A stretch of DNA of 64,000 bases from Phellopilus nigrolimitatus (taxonomy: Eukaryota > Basidiomycota > Agaricomycetes > Hymenochaetales > Hymenochaetaceae). The notes under the pieces are model-generated. The model saw only the letters and a list, made by a program, of their open reading frames with translations. It made no database searches and was not told the DNA's origin. Location of the stretch: NCBI GenBank assembly GCA_021029095.1, contig JAJOHG010000026.1, positions 124,001-188,000 on the forward strand, given 5' to 3'. Below, in pieces: positions 11,746 to 21,949 of the stretch (the first letter of the stretch is position 1; the number at the start of each line of letters is the position of its first letter). The position numbers were made by a program, and so were the translations under genes.

Positions 11746-12121
11746 GACGGTTGTCGACGACGCTGAAGGAAGTCAGCTCGCAAGATTGTCCCACATGACC
11801 TATCTACAGTAGTCTCTTTAGCGACTAATCCTCGAATACTATGTAGTATCCTCGAGGACAACGACAAGACGCTCTTCCTTGCGAGATGCAACCTAGAACA
11901 TGAACGTTCACGATATTCTTTACTACTTCTCCTAGGCGCACAACACATGAGTACATATCTTGTCACTCTACTGGCTACAGTAAGGCAGACCGAAAAGCGC
12001 AGAGCGCTCAAGCTGGTCATACATTGTATCTGAAAAACTCCAACACGTGGACCAACAAGTACGATAAGGCTGCAACTTGCAAAGCAGATTCGTTTGGTGA
12101 GTAGAACCCATAGCTGAAACC
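11746..12121. other. Upstream region of BET2 gene
   Basis: No protein-like frame is seen. This should hold the 5' leader and promoter of the prenyltransferase gene. Confidence 0.35.
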
Positions 12122-12455
12122 ATTCGATCAACAGCGCCGTCAGCGACAATGTTTTCGTCGGTGGTTTCCATCAACAAAAATCAGCCGCAGCCGATATTAA
12201 GGCATCAGCATCGTCTACGCACTCTGACGGGAGGCGTCGTTTCCGATACATCGATGCGCAAGGTATCAATGCAGAAGGCAACGGTACAGCTTGCGTCAAA
12301 GATACACGTAGAAAGCGAGGCCATACTAAAAGGGATCCGAGCTGACAGTGATGCAGAGCAATGTCAAGGACAACGATACAGTAAATAAGTGAGGAAATCA
12401 ATCCGCTTTTCATCGATCGGACTGCTCTGATAAACAGTACCTGTAATCGCCGAGC
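12122..12455. repeat. Direct repeat, copy A
   Basis: This unit shares its order of blocks with 12473-13190: GCGCCGTCAGCGACAAT at the left end, CGCAAGGTATCAATGCAGAA in the middle, GTGATGCAGAGCAATGT further on, and AACAGTACCTGTAATCG at the right end. Divergence between blocks suggests an old tandem duplication. Neither strand encodes a protein I recognise. Confidence 0.75.
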
Positions 12456-12529
12456 TTAGCCACACGAGGGAACGACCAATAGCGCCGTCAGCGACAATAT
12501 CTTCGTCGATGTTTTCCGTCAACATAAAT

Positions 12530-12667
12530 CAGCAACCGCCGATGTCGGACTACAGTCCGAGCAGCGTCCCTCTTCCGGCGGATGCTCGTCAGCCCTTCAT
12601 TTGATGAAGGGCGGATGCTCGGAAGAGGGACGCTGCTCGGACTGTAGTCCGACTTCGGCGGTTGCTG
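12530..12667. repeat. Palindrome 1, 47-bp arms
   Basis: Arms 12530-12576 and 12621-12667 are reverse complements with a single mismatch. Inside the 44-base centre is a smaller hairpin (12592-12600 with 12604-12612) and two direct copies of GCGGATGCTCG. The right arm overlaps the start of palindrome 2. Confidence 0.9.
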
Positions 12668-12820
12668 AGCCTGGGCCGAAGTGGCGACAGACTCGGCAGG
12701 AGAGGGGGAGGGGGCGGGAACAGGGACGGGGGTGATGAAAGCTTCATTACCCCCGTCCCTGTTCCCGCCCCCTCCCCCTCTCCTGCCGAGTCTGTCGCCA
12801 CTTCGGCCCAGGCTCAGCAA
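12662..12820. repeat. Palindrome 2, perfect 72-bp arms
   Basis: Arms 12662-12733 and 12749-12820 are perfect reverse complements around a 15-base centre. The arms are GC-rich with long purine/pyrimidine runs. It could form a large cruciform or a long RNA hairpin if transcribed, and it is also a likely source of cloning or assembly artefacts. Confidence 0.9.
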
Positions 12821-13190
12821 TCCCCACGCCACCGTGGACCAGTGCCGACGCCGCGCAAACCTCTGCCACGGTCGCAGACAGCAGCGACGCTGGCGGACCT
12901 CCGGCGGCCACCTCGGCACGTGAGGCAAGGTCGACTCGTCCGTCCATAAGGCACCAACGATGTCGGGAGGTGCCGTTAACGATGAATCGATACGCAAGGT
13001 ATCAATGCAGAAAGCAACGGTGCACCGCATCGACATTTTGAAACGAAGAAAACGAGGCGATATCAACGAGGATCCCAGCAGTGATGCAGAGCAATGTTTA
13101 CAGCAACAGGGAAGAAGTAAAGAAATGAAATCGCTTTTCAGCGATCGCGATTGTGCTGAGAAACAGTACCTGTAATCGTCAAGCTTCGCC

Positions 13191-15164
13191 TCCATGCAAA
13201 CAAGGACGCCACACGAGAAAGAGGCGTCTATAGAACGCTCACGTAATGGTCGGCGTCAAGGCGTTTAGTCTTTCAACTACTCCGGACCTACACCTCTAGC
13301 CGGCATACTTGAGGAAGAATGCTGCCCGAGCCGTTCGCGCTCTCCAGTCTACAGCCGGTCCAGTCAGCTCTCTTTTCCGACTCCAATCGGGTCAGCCTCT
13401 TATAGCGTATGCGACTACAACCAATAACGAAAGGGAAAAGCTGGGTTCGTCTCCCCAACCTCAGCTCTGGTCGCGATTCGCGGCAATCACCGCAGGTACG
13501 ATAATTCGTTATGCTCCCTGTTGAAAGCCTGTGTACTTGACTGTGCGCCGAAATGCAATGCAACTTCTGGTATTCAACCCTCAGCGCCGCTCGCCGCATC
13601 GGCAAACACGTTCGAATCAATGAAGCAGGTAGACGCTTACTCACAAATACACACAAGCAATTCTCCCCTTCGTCGTCACTACCGTCGCGTAGTAGACCCG
13701 GCCTAGGTATTTAAAATCACATAACGGAGACGATGTCGGGTTGCCGAAGGACAACGCAAGCCTACGCCCATCTTCGTTCCTCTCTTCAGTGCCACCAGTG
13801 CTCAGTCGAATGAAGCGATGTCATATCGGGTTATGAGGGCTGTCTACTTTCCGCAGACAGCACGAAATATTGGACCGAGTGCCATTTCGCACCCGATAAA
13901 TGGCTTGCTGCGAACTAGAGCGCGAGAATAACACATGAGCAATGATCAAGGACGGCTGATCGAGAAAGCGGCTTGGTCGTTCGATGGCTCGCTCTACTTA
14001 CTAGCTACGAAGGGCGGAATTTATACTTGAGAAGAGAAGGAAACGTAATTACTATCGCGAAACCAAAGACAAAGGGAATCTACAAGAGCCCCCGAGTGCA
14101 GTGAGCGGCTCGAAACCAAAGGGAATGAGGGAACGGGCGGCTCGCCGTTGAAATTCAAGGCATGCGTCTTTTCTTCCTTTGTACAGTCGTCAGTGCTGTA
14201 CGTGAGTAAGCATGGCAAACGATCGGGAAGAGACTAGCTTCGATATCTGTAAGGCTCAAGTGTAACTAAAACGTCAATGGCAGCGCGACATCCGTCAACC
14301 AGTTAGGTCTCTTTGGAGCCAGTACTTTGTAAGTACATTTATATTAAGATCATCGTCAGCGAGGCTGAGAGCGAACTCCTGGGAGAACAAAGTGGACCAA
14401 ACAAAGGCGCGCGGCGGTCGGTGCGCTAAAGAAGCGGACTCATCTGTTCTTCTCGCCGTATCCAGATTGAGTCTGCCTCGCAATTGTTATTGTCTTAATT
14501 AAGAGTCTCATGGGACGTATGCTAAATGTACGTGCTTCGTCACGAGGTCGCTTGGAGAATTGTTCAAAGCCGACACGTGGGATCATTCCAACGGCCTTGT
14601 TTCCGGAGCTTATAAGTTATCGCTACCTAACTCGGGTTACCTAGAAGATAAACGTTGAGCATTTCTAAGGGTCAATAGGAGTACAAGATCGAATTGGGCT
14701 TCAGAGATTTCGGTAGTGCACCGGCCTGCAAGTTCTTGTCGTGCTCAAAGCGTGGTCTTTTGTAATAATTTCGACAACATGACAACTGCATCGGATATTC
14801 AGCTTTGGCCAGTTATTAAACGGATAGCTATTGTATTATAGTGGGCTCCCAACAAGAGCGCTTCCACATCCTTATTCGTTACAATGCCACTGTGCATTGT
14901 TCTTCCGAAAAGATGTAGTAGGTTGGGCCCGTCTTCTATGAACAATAAGAAGTGAACGGTTGAACAAGGCACGTGACTCAGCCACTGTGGCTCAAAATTC
15001 GCGTACAAGTAGCAGCAGCCGAGTGGCCGAACGCTACAACATCTTGACCAACTACCACAACCTGCCTCCGAACCATCCTCACTACTTACTCTCGATCATC
15101 ACCGCCTAGGCACAGATCTACCTTCACATCCTATCTCAACAATCAACACATCACATTATACGAT
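13191..15164. other. Gene-poor stretch of about 2 kb
   Basis: No frame longer than about 120 codons is present and none has protein character. The right end (about 15000-15164) is the pyrimidine-rich leader of the gene starting at 15165. Decayed repeats may fill the rest, but I cannot name any. Confidence 0.4.
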
Positions 15165-16913
15165 ATGAGTGGCTTCCCAAAGCGCAATCTCGCCAAGAGG
15201 CTTCGTAGCCAGATGGAAGGGTCTCAGACCAGAAGCGCGATCGTCCCTAGCTGGGACATCCCAGCTGCGGGACATAGCAGTGAACAGCCTACTATTAACC
15301 CGAGATTCGAGAACACCGGACGCACGGACACGCACGACCTCTTCGAAGCTGCATCTCCTAGCGCCTTCACCACCGCCGATGAGTACCCTATTGCCGGTCC
15401 ATCCAACCATAGCGCCGCGAGCTCCGCCCAAGACGACGCGTCCGATTGCAGCTCTGCAACGATCAGGCCATCCCCCCAACGCGCTCAGGTCGGCACGCCC
15501 ACCAAGCCGAAGTTTTCTGTCTTCAAAGACGCCGGCGTCGATGACGAAGACGATGAAATGAACCATGGAAGTGACTTCGACATGGACTATATAGATGACG
15601 AGGTGGCTGAGGCGCCCATCGCTAGCGAACGATTCCGTAATGCCATGGATGCCCAGCGGGGAAACATATTCTCCGCAAGAGGTGAAGCCGCCGCCATCAC
15701 CGCCACACCCTTGAATCGCGGCGTCTACGTAGCTAATGCGGGGGGCGCCGTCGCCGACCGCGTTATTGCGCAAGACAATATCTTGGAGGACAACGGTGCC
15801 TCCTCCGCCATACGCATAGTAGAACACCGCGCCGCTTTGGCAGGTGATTCAGCTGACGGGGACGCTCAGCCGAGCGAAGGCACAGTCCTTGGAAACTCTA
15901 TCAGTGAAAGCCGTAGAAGAAGTAAGCAAACCTTTTCATTTTCCGTCCAACTGTTCGCTGACGAGCGATGTCTGCGATCCTCAGATTCGGCTTCGAACGC
16001 AAATGAGGAAGCCCCTCGCGCTAGGGGAAAGAATGCCAGGAGGGGGAGGGCAGGCCCGACCACCCGTCTGGACGAAAACGTTCCTGGAGCTTCCCAGCCC
16101 GTCGACATCGCGATGGAAGGCGCTGGTCCGCGAACGCGGGCCAGAACGAGAGCCGCTCAACCCAGCGGCCCGACAGTCGCTGCACCCCTCGCACCATCCG
16201 CTCCCACCGTGCCCGCCAACCCCTCTGATGCGCGAGTTCGCACCCGGGTCCAACCCGCTAGGGCAGCTAGGGCGAAGCCAGCTTCAGTAACAAGGGGAAA
16301 GACGACAACTAGCAAGGGGAAAGGAAAGGCTCGCGCGTCTGCTCCTTCCCCCGAGCCCATCCCAGTTGTGGCTCGCGCCAATCGTCGCCGTGCGCTTGCC
16401 GCAATCAAGAAAGAAGAAAGCATCGCCCTCTTGCAGACACCGCGCCTGAATGCCAAAGCCCCCGCCGCTCCACCTTCAGCGCCAGAGCCCCCAGCGAAGC
16501 CTGCGCGCAGGACGCGCCAGAAGGCTCCAGTCGCGCCTCCCGCGAACACAGTGCGTACAACACGTCAAAGGGCTGGGAAAGCATCGGCCGCGCCTCCTCC
16601 ACCCCCAGCACCTCCTGCTGAGCCGGCCGATCCGACTAACACGCGGACACTGCGGAGCAAGAGGGCGTATGGTCTCGAGGTGCCCCAACCGAAGCCTCGT
16701 ACTCGCCGCACGGCGCAGCAAGCTGACGCTCCGGCACTTAAAGGGAAGGGGAAGGGGAAGGCAACGGCAGGCCAGAAAAGGCGGCGAGACGATGACGACG
16801 ACGACGACGACGACGATGTGGACGAGCCTGGCCCATCGAAACGGCGACCATCGAAACGGCGCAAGGCCGCGCCCGCGCCCGAACCCGCATCAGTGATACC
16901 TGCCCCTACAACG

Positions 16914-16945
<32 letters not shown>

Positions 16946-17231
16946 CCCTATACCGGCACCGGCACCGGCACCGGCACCGGCACCCGAACCTGAACCCGAA
17001 CCTGAACCTGAATCTGAACCCGAAATTGAACAGGATCTCGCGGTGTTCCATCCGATACCGCCAGAAATTCTCAATATCCTCAATCCAGGGGGGGCTGCAG
17101 CGCTGTTCAATCCACCGCAGCAGCAAGCGCAGGCCAACGTCGTCAATCCATTTCCACCCAGGCCGCTCCGCAGGCATGAAACGACGCTGGTTGACGGGAA
17201 GATATGGGTGCCGTTCCGATACCGAAGTTAG
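15165..17231 (+). CDS. Low-complexity disordered protein, unknown function
   Basis: A 688-residue frame starts MSGFPKRNLAKRLRSQMEG. No known domain is seen. An acidic stretch (VDDEDDEMNHGSDFDMDYIDDE) lies near residues 125-145. Basic, Ala/Pro-rich segments with AT-hook-like and NLS-like runs follow, then eight or more consecutive Asp and a KRRPSKRRK signal. Near residues 585-625 an Ala-Pro repeat passes into a Glu-Pro repeat. The C-terminus (FHPIPPEILNILNPGG ... VDGKIWVPFRYRS) is the least repetitive part. A 63-base segment at 15922-15984 begins GTAAGC, contains GCTGAC and ends CAG, so it is probably an in-frame intron; removing it gives 667 residues. A nuclear location is inferred from composition. 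A decayed relative lies at 19396-19966. Confidence 0.6.
15922..15984 (+). other. Probable 63-nt in-frame intron
   Basis: It has donor GTAAGC, branch-like GCTGAC and acceptor CAG, and its length is a multiple of three, so the frame stays open with or without splicing. The same block, with the GTAAGC kept, is recognisable in the pseudogene at about 19579. This suggests DNA-level duplication rather than retroposition. Confidence 0.5.
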
Positions 17232-17488
17232 GTAGCTCGTCTCGTATGTGTGGCGTCGATGCGCTCTTCAGATTTCGGTTTCGGTTTCTTTTGTCAGTTT
17301 CTTTTGTCAGTTTCTCTATTTCATACCGCTTCCTCAAAGGAAAGATATCTTTGCATTGAGCTTCGTACATACCTTCAGGTCGTCGCAACGTTGCGGCGCC
17401 ATCTCTAGATTTTTCTGCCTATTCATCTCTTTTGTAAAACTTTCCATGGATAGAGCCATGGATTAGTTCATTTTTATTCTGTTTTCTT

Positions 17489-18181
17489 TCAACGTTTGTC
17501 CGCACGCCTGTTTAGAATATATAATATCGTGTTGCTCACCGTTTTCTCGCCATTGACGGTCGGAAGATACTCAGTCAAGCCGTCTAGACTACCAGTTGGG
17601 CAATTCGGGACGCGGTGGAGAAGGCGACTGAGCCATGTCGCTTTGTGCCACTCGCCTTGAAAGGCATAGGAAGATGGTGGTAAAATGCTGAGGTAGTTAC
17701 ATCTGTTTGTCGATGCACGCACAAGTTGTGCACACCCTTTGAGTTCCTGCCTCGCGTCGTCTGGCCCATTATCGATGTCTTTACAATGATTGAGCCGCCC
17801 AGAAAGATTGTATACTGTTCGAGCGCTACTCGAGAGCTGCCGTAGAGGAGAGCCCTGTAATTTAGTAAGGAAGGCTCCTATGCTTTTCTCGAGAGCTTGA
17901 CTCGGGAGAACTGCGGTTTGGAGCCGGGCATTACAACCGCTGGACCTGTGAGTAAGGAATTATATAGTATGGGAGGCCTCAGCAAGACAAGTTTGTTGGC
18001 CACTAGGTGCACTTGTGCTTGAGGTACAGGCCGGACAAACTGTACGAATATTTCTACTCCCCAGGTGAGTAAAAAAATGACGAGCCTCGTAAAGGATCAG
18101 CGTTGCCGTATTTTGCAGCGCCGATCGCTTACGTGGTTCGCCATTTTCTACATCGATTTCGTCCGCCTTTGGCCGAACCAT
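17489..18181 (-). CDS. Unrecognised gene, exon structure uncertain
   Basis: A long exon is open from about 17957 down to the stop at 17489 and reads like real protein (ARLQTAVLPSQALEKSIGAF, ARTVYNLSGRLNHCKDIDNG, ASTNRCNYLSILPPSSYAF). A CACAG acceptor lies just before it and stops lie upstream in that frame. A candidate first exon begins MVRPKADEIDVENGEP at 18181 with a GTAAGC donor nearby, but I could not join the two with confident phase. No family is recognised. It may be a small intron-containing gene or a decaying one. Confidence 0.35.
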
Positions 18182-19395
18182 CTTGCCTACAAAAATTAAC
18201 TGGACGAGCAGATCACAATGTTACATTCAGTGTTTGAGCTCTTTTAAGCACAAGCGAAGACACAAAAAACGAACATGCGAACTGAGTGTTTGCGTTTTTT
18301 TTTTACCTTCTATGTCCGTCTATTTTGCTCATGCCACCCGAAACAAAACAAATAATTATATCTTGTCGACAGTGAAAGAGGGGGATGGGAAGAGGTTCCC
18401 GTAGGATATAATTCAACCCCAATTACCTATCCTCTAATATTTCTCTTCGCGGCGCAGCTCAGGGAGGATTCAGCTCAGGTACAAGCCGTCTGGCGCCTGC
18501 ACCCGTACTTCGGTGTCTTCCTTCAGCAAGAATACATCTGCAAGTTAGTTCGCAGTGGCTCGATTCTGTGAAATATCATTGGTGTATCATGGACTTGTCC
18601 GCGTGAAAGCATTTTTTTATCAAACACTTCGTCAGAATTTCTGTTAGGAACTGCCCAATTGTCCAGGCACAGATTCCAAGAGGCGCTGCGATACGAGGGT
18701 ATCAAACACATGCAGGATGTGTAGTAAAGCGCTAAGATGTACACTGTAAGTCGATTGAACAATCGTCACTGATCACCCGGATGTCACCTACGGATTCAAC
18801 TCCTGTTTTATTCAAAAGGTACTGCAAAGAACGGTATAAGTTTAGAATCTACTCCGTCGTCGTAAACGACACCCAGATTAATACTCTTACCGGACATGGG
18901 GGAAACGAATCTTTGAAAAACGACATTTGAAGGAATCAGAAGAGGAAGATTGCGTCAGAAATCTCGACCTAATTTTGTAAAGCTCTTCAAGATTCACACA
19001 TGGACAAAGAATAAAAAGTCAGGCAATTTAAGCTCCGTCGGTAATTCAAAAGCCAAAGCGTGACGTCTGAGAGAATAAGCTGAACCAGCGAAGGCGCGCG
19101 TTGGTGCCAGGTTTGGCGTACTGGTTGGGATTTATTTCATGCAGTGTCGGCGGGCTTTCCGTTTTCAAAATCTTCTTTTCCATTGCCTTTTAGAAGGAAG
19201 AAAACCCGAAGCTTTGCGAATATCATCGCTTCAGCAGGATATATATATTTATTATTATCAGTTTAACATGTAGATACGCAGGGCAACCTCTTTCAAGAAG
19301 CTCTCCGATAATCAGCTCAGCTGCGGCCTACTCGAACCCCGCCTAGCACTAACTGTGAGTAAATTAGTCCTGTCTTTGGTCCTTCCATTATTCTT
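18182..19395. other. Intergenic, AT-rich
   Basis: No supported gene. It includes poly-T runs (for example near 18295) and AT-rich blocks typical of fungal intergenic DNA. Confidence 0.4.
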
Positions 19396-19966
19396 AGGTG
19401 CCATCAGACGACGTCGCCTACCAAACTTTCCCTCGAAGAATAGCATCGGTGCATCGCGCAGGGAAGCGCAGGGAAGCGCAGGGCACAGATTCCTATGCTG
19501 GCCCGGCTGACGGCGACTCTGAACCGACTGGAGGCTTGATCACTGTGAAGCCTGTAGGCAGGCAAAGACGGGAAAAAGTAAGCAAGCAGGATACACTTTG
19601 CGTCCGACTGTACGCTGGCGAGCGAGGTCTGCGATCACCACGGCCGGCTTCGAGGGCAGATGGAAAGAAAGAAAGCGCCCTTATGCAGAAGAACTAGCAC
19701 TAGGGATCGGGAACGTGACCATGGGTGCGGCAAAAGTAAACTTGCTGAGACATAAGTTTGTAGATCCCGCGACGGACTACATCGGTCCGCGAACGCAGAG
19801 AGCTCCCCCAAACGGTCTGAACGTCGCTTCCGCCGCATTCACCGCGTCTGCCAACCCCTCTGGGGTGCAAATTCGCGCTTGTCTCCAGTCTGCTAATACG
19901 AAGGCGATGAGGGAAATAGGGCAAAGGAGAGGCTCGGGGCTGCTTCTTCCGCCGAGCGTCCTAATA
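19396..19966 (+). pseudogene. Decayed relative of the 15165-17231 gene
   Basis: Several blocks follow the order seen in the intact gene at 15165: GGCTGACGGCGAC, then a GTAAGCAA site, then CTGGCGAGCGAGGTCTGCGATC, then a segment translating as PRTQRAPPNGLNVASAAF against PRTRARTRAAQPSGPTVAA, and ASANPSGVQI against VPANPSDARV. Frames are broken several times. At about 19966 the similarity switches abruptly to a different gene family. Confidence 0.65.
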
Positions 19967-20305
19967 TGTTCTGCTCTGGCACCTTATGCGGATGCTACTG
20001 CGCTCGAGGAAGATTCTGGCGCAGCTCTCGGTTCTGCTCTGGCGTCCTAGACACAGCTCGCAGATCCCAAATGTCTGCAAAAACTCCATTACTCTTCCTG
20101 ACCGCCTCGAAAGAGTACTTAATCCGTTATTCAGGAAGAGGTTGAAGGGAACACTGTAGCATCTGACGGATGCGAGGAGACCAGGAAGAAGTCGCTTCTT
20201 TTCTGTCCAAAGCGTGTAGGACAAGGCTGACGCTGATCCGCCTGTAACATATATCAAATCTGCGGAGAAGGAAGATGAAGAAAATTTATTGCTGGCTAAA
20301 AAAGT
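19967..20305 (+). pseudogene. Decayed fragment of a family W gene
   Basis: This starts with SALAPYADATALEE, nearly the same as SALAPYADATTLEE in the intact gene at 38197-40726. It continues with a match to that gene's nucleotides through the cysteine-containing LADPKVCN region (CAGCTCGCAGATCCCAAATG). Matching blocks go on to GAAAATTTATTGCTGG, which corresponds to GGGCCACTTATTGCCGG. Frameshifts and stops are frequent. Confidence 0.65.
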
Positions 20306-20688
20306 GGTTCAATCCATTTCTGCAAACATGGTCGTATCTTGGTACTTACCGTTGAAAGTCGCAGGATGATTACTTCAAGTACTCAGATCATTTTAGGGTG
20401 TGTATGAGCACGTCGAAGGGCAGAGATAGAACAATGTGGTAAAAGTTTAAGGAGACGCGTTTCTAGATGATGATCTTGTATCTCAGCTCTCAATGATCGA
20501 CACGCCTCCGAGTGCCATGGCGTCCTTCGTATCTGCTCACATCAGTTCACGCAGCAGAGGCTCAGGCTCAAGTGCGCGCACGCACCATGATTATGTGCAT
20601 AAATGAAATTGCCCACAAAGCGCATGAAAGAAGTACATAATTTAAAGAAAGACATCCCAGAGCCCCAGGTACTGTACGTGCCGCCGCA
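20306..20688. other. Intergenic, no gene seen
   Basis: This is the 3' flank of the p24 gene. No coding-like frame is visible. Confidence 0.35.
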
Positions 20689-21563
20689 TTAAACCTTGTA
20701 GCGCCTCCCAGTTTTTGTAAAGAATGTCTGAAGGATGTAGACTTGCACACTGGAACAGGACGCGTTAGCACTGTAAGTCGGGAGCAGGAAGGAAACGGGG
20801 AGATAACTCACATGGCCATGCCCACGACACCCAGAACTTCCAGGACGGCAAACCAGAAGACTTTGCTGTGCTAACAGTCAGGAAGGGAGAAGTGGAAGGG
20901 AGTAATATGTAATTACCTCTGCGTAGACTTGACGATCGCGAAACCGCGATTCTCGCGCGTGTGGAAGCTGGAAGACAATCGACGCGTAAATCGTCTCCAT
21001 CGAATGTAAGAATAGCTTGAGAGGCTCACAATTTCTGCATGCGCTTGATGCTGAGAAGTTGTCCGTTCAGGCGGAATATACTCTCCTCAAGCGCGCTCGA
21101 GTGGTCTGCGATCTGGCCGGGCTTCGTCGCAGGCTCGCGCCGCGGCTCGCTCTCAACCATGATGTCGAAGTCGATAAGCTTCTCCGAAAGCGTGCTCATG
21201 TCGTTCGTGAAGCAGAAGGAGTATTCGCCGACAGTGTTCGCGGTGAGCACGTAGTCGCCCTGCCGCTCGCGCGTGCCATCGAGTACGTTCTTGTCGTTCG
21301 GGTCAGTTACTAAGAAGTCGATGTCGAATGAGCCACCAGATTGCACAGCAAAATAAAACTGTCATATATAATTTAGCAATGTAGGACAGGTGAAAGTGTG
21401 AACGCGTTGAACGTACTCCGATCTTTTCGCCGGCCTTGTCGACATCGGCGTAGAAACAAAGACGCTCGTTGGGGGAGATAGCCGTTGTCAGTGCCGACCC
21501 CCACACTAAGGCTGGCAACAACGAGGAGGCGGCGAAGGCCAGCAGCGCCAAGGACAGCAGCAT
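20689..21563 (-). CDS. p24 family (emp24/gp25L) cargo receptor
   Basis: p24 proteins are type I membrane proteins of COPII and COPI vesicles that sort cargo between ER and Golgi. The start at 21563 gives a signal peptide (MLLSLALLAFAASSLLPALV), then the GOLD domain: ISPNERLCFYADVDKAGEKIG, GGSFDIDFLVTDPNDKNVLDG and VGEYSFCFTNDMSTLSEKLIDFDIMVE, with the two conserved cysteines. A coiled region (SSALEESIFRLNGQLLSIKRMQK) leads to a C-terminal membrane helix (VFWFAVLEVLGVVGMA) and a short cytosolic tail FFTKTGRRYKV, which has aromatic and basic sorting residues. Introns separate EKIG/FYFAV, MQK/FHTREN, STQ/SKVFWF and MA/VQVYIL. The gene looks intact. The p24 subfamily is not assigned. Confidence 0.9.
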
Positions 21564-21949
21564 CGTTGTGAGCTGGCGTATACGTTGTGCGTCGGCGACC
21601 ACTGCGCTCTGCTGTATGTCGCGTAAGGAAGTCCTTTCGCACGGATACAGTGGTACTCGCCAGTATCGTGCTCCGGACAGCCAAACGACGGGCACGCGAT
21701 GAAGACGACCCCAGCACTAACGGTGTGGCTCATGTGAGCCTTCTCTCTGCTTTGTGTATAATCTGAAAAACCGGCTTTGTTCTTACAGAGCCACTCTGGA
21801 TCTCGAAGACTGGACTACAATTACATTGATTACATTGGTGCAGACAAACGCAGGAAACAAAACAAAGCATCGCGAATAAATACGAATAAAGAATAACGTG
21901 TATAAAAGTACGTGCAAATCAGCATACTAACGGAAAGGTCGTCTAGAGA
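21564..21949. other. Short intergenic region
   Basis: This lies between the p24 start and the 3' end of the family W gene, both on the minus strand. It probably holds the p24 promoter. Nothing else is seen. Confidence 0.35.

Larger units (their letters stand above)
12473..13190. repeat. Direct repeat, copy B, with insertion
   Basis: This is the second copy of the unit at 12122-12455. Between its left and middle blocks it holds about 400 extra bases (roughly 12540-12960), which include two long palindromes. The extra segment is GC-rich, unlike the flanking repeat. Confidence 0.7.

Noticed and set aside
12488..13195. 235-codon minus-strand frame over the palindromes
   Set aside because: It crosses both palindromes and the repeat; the central residues are just the two arms read through. 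No family likeness.
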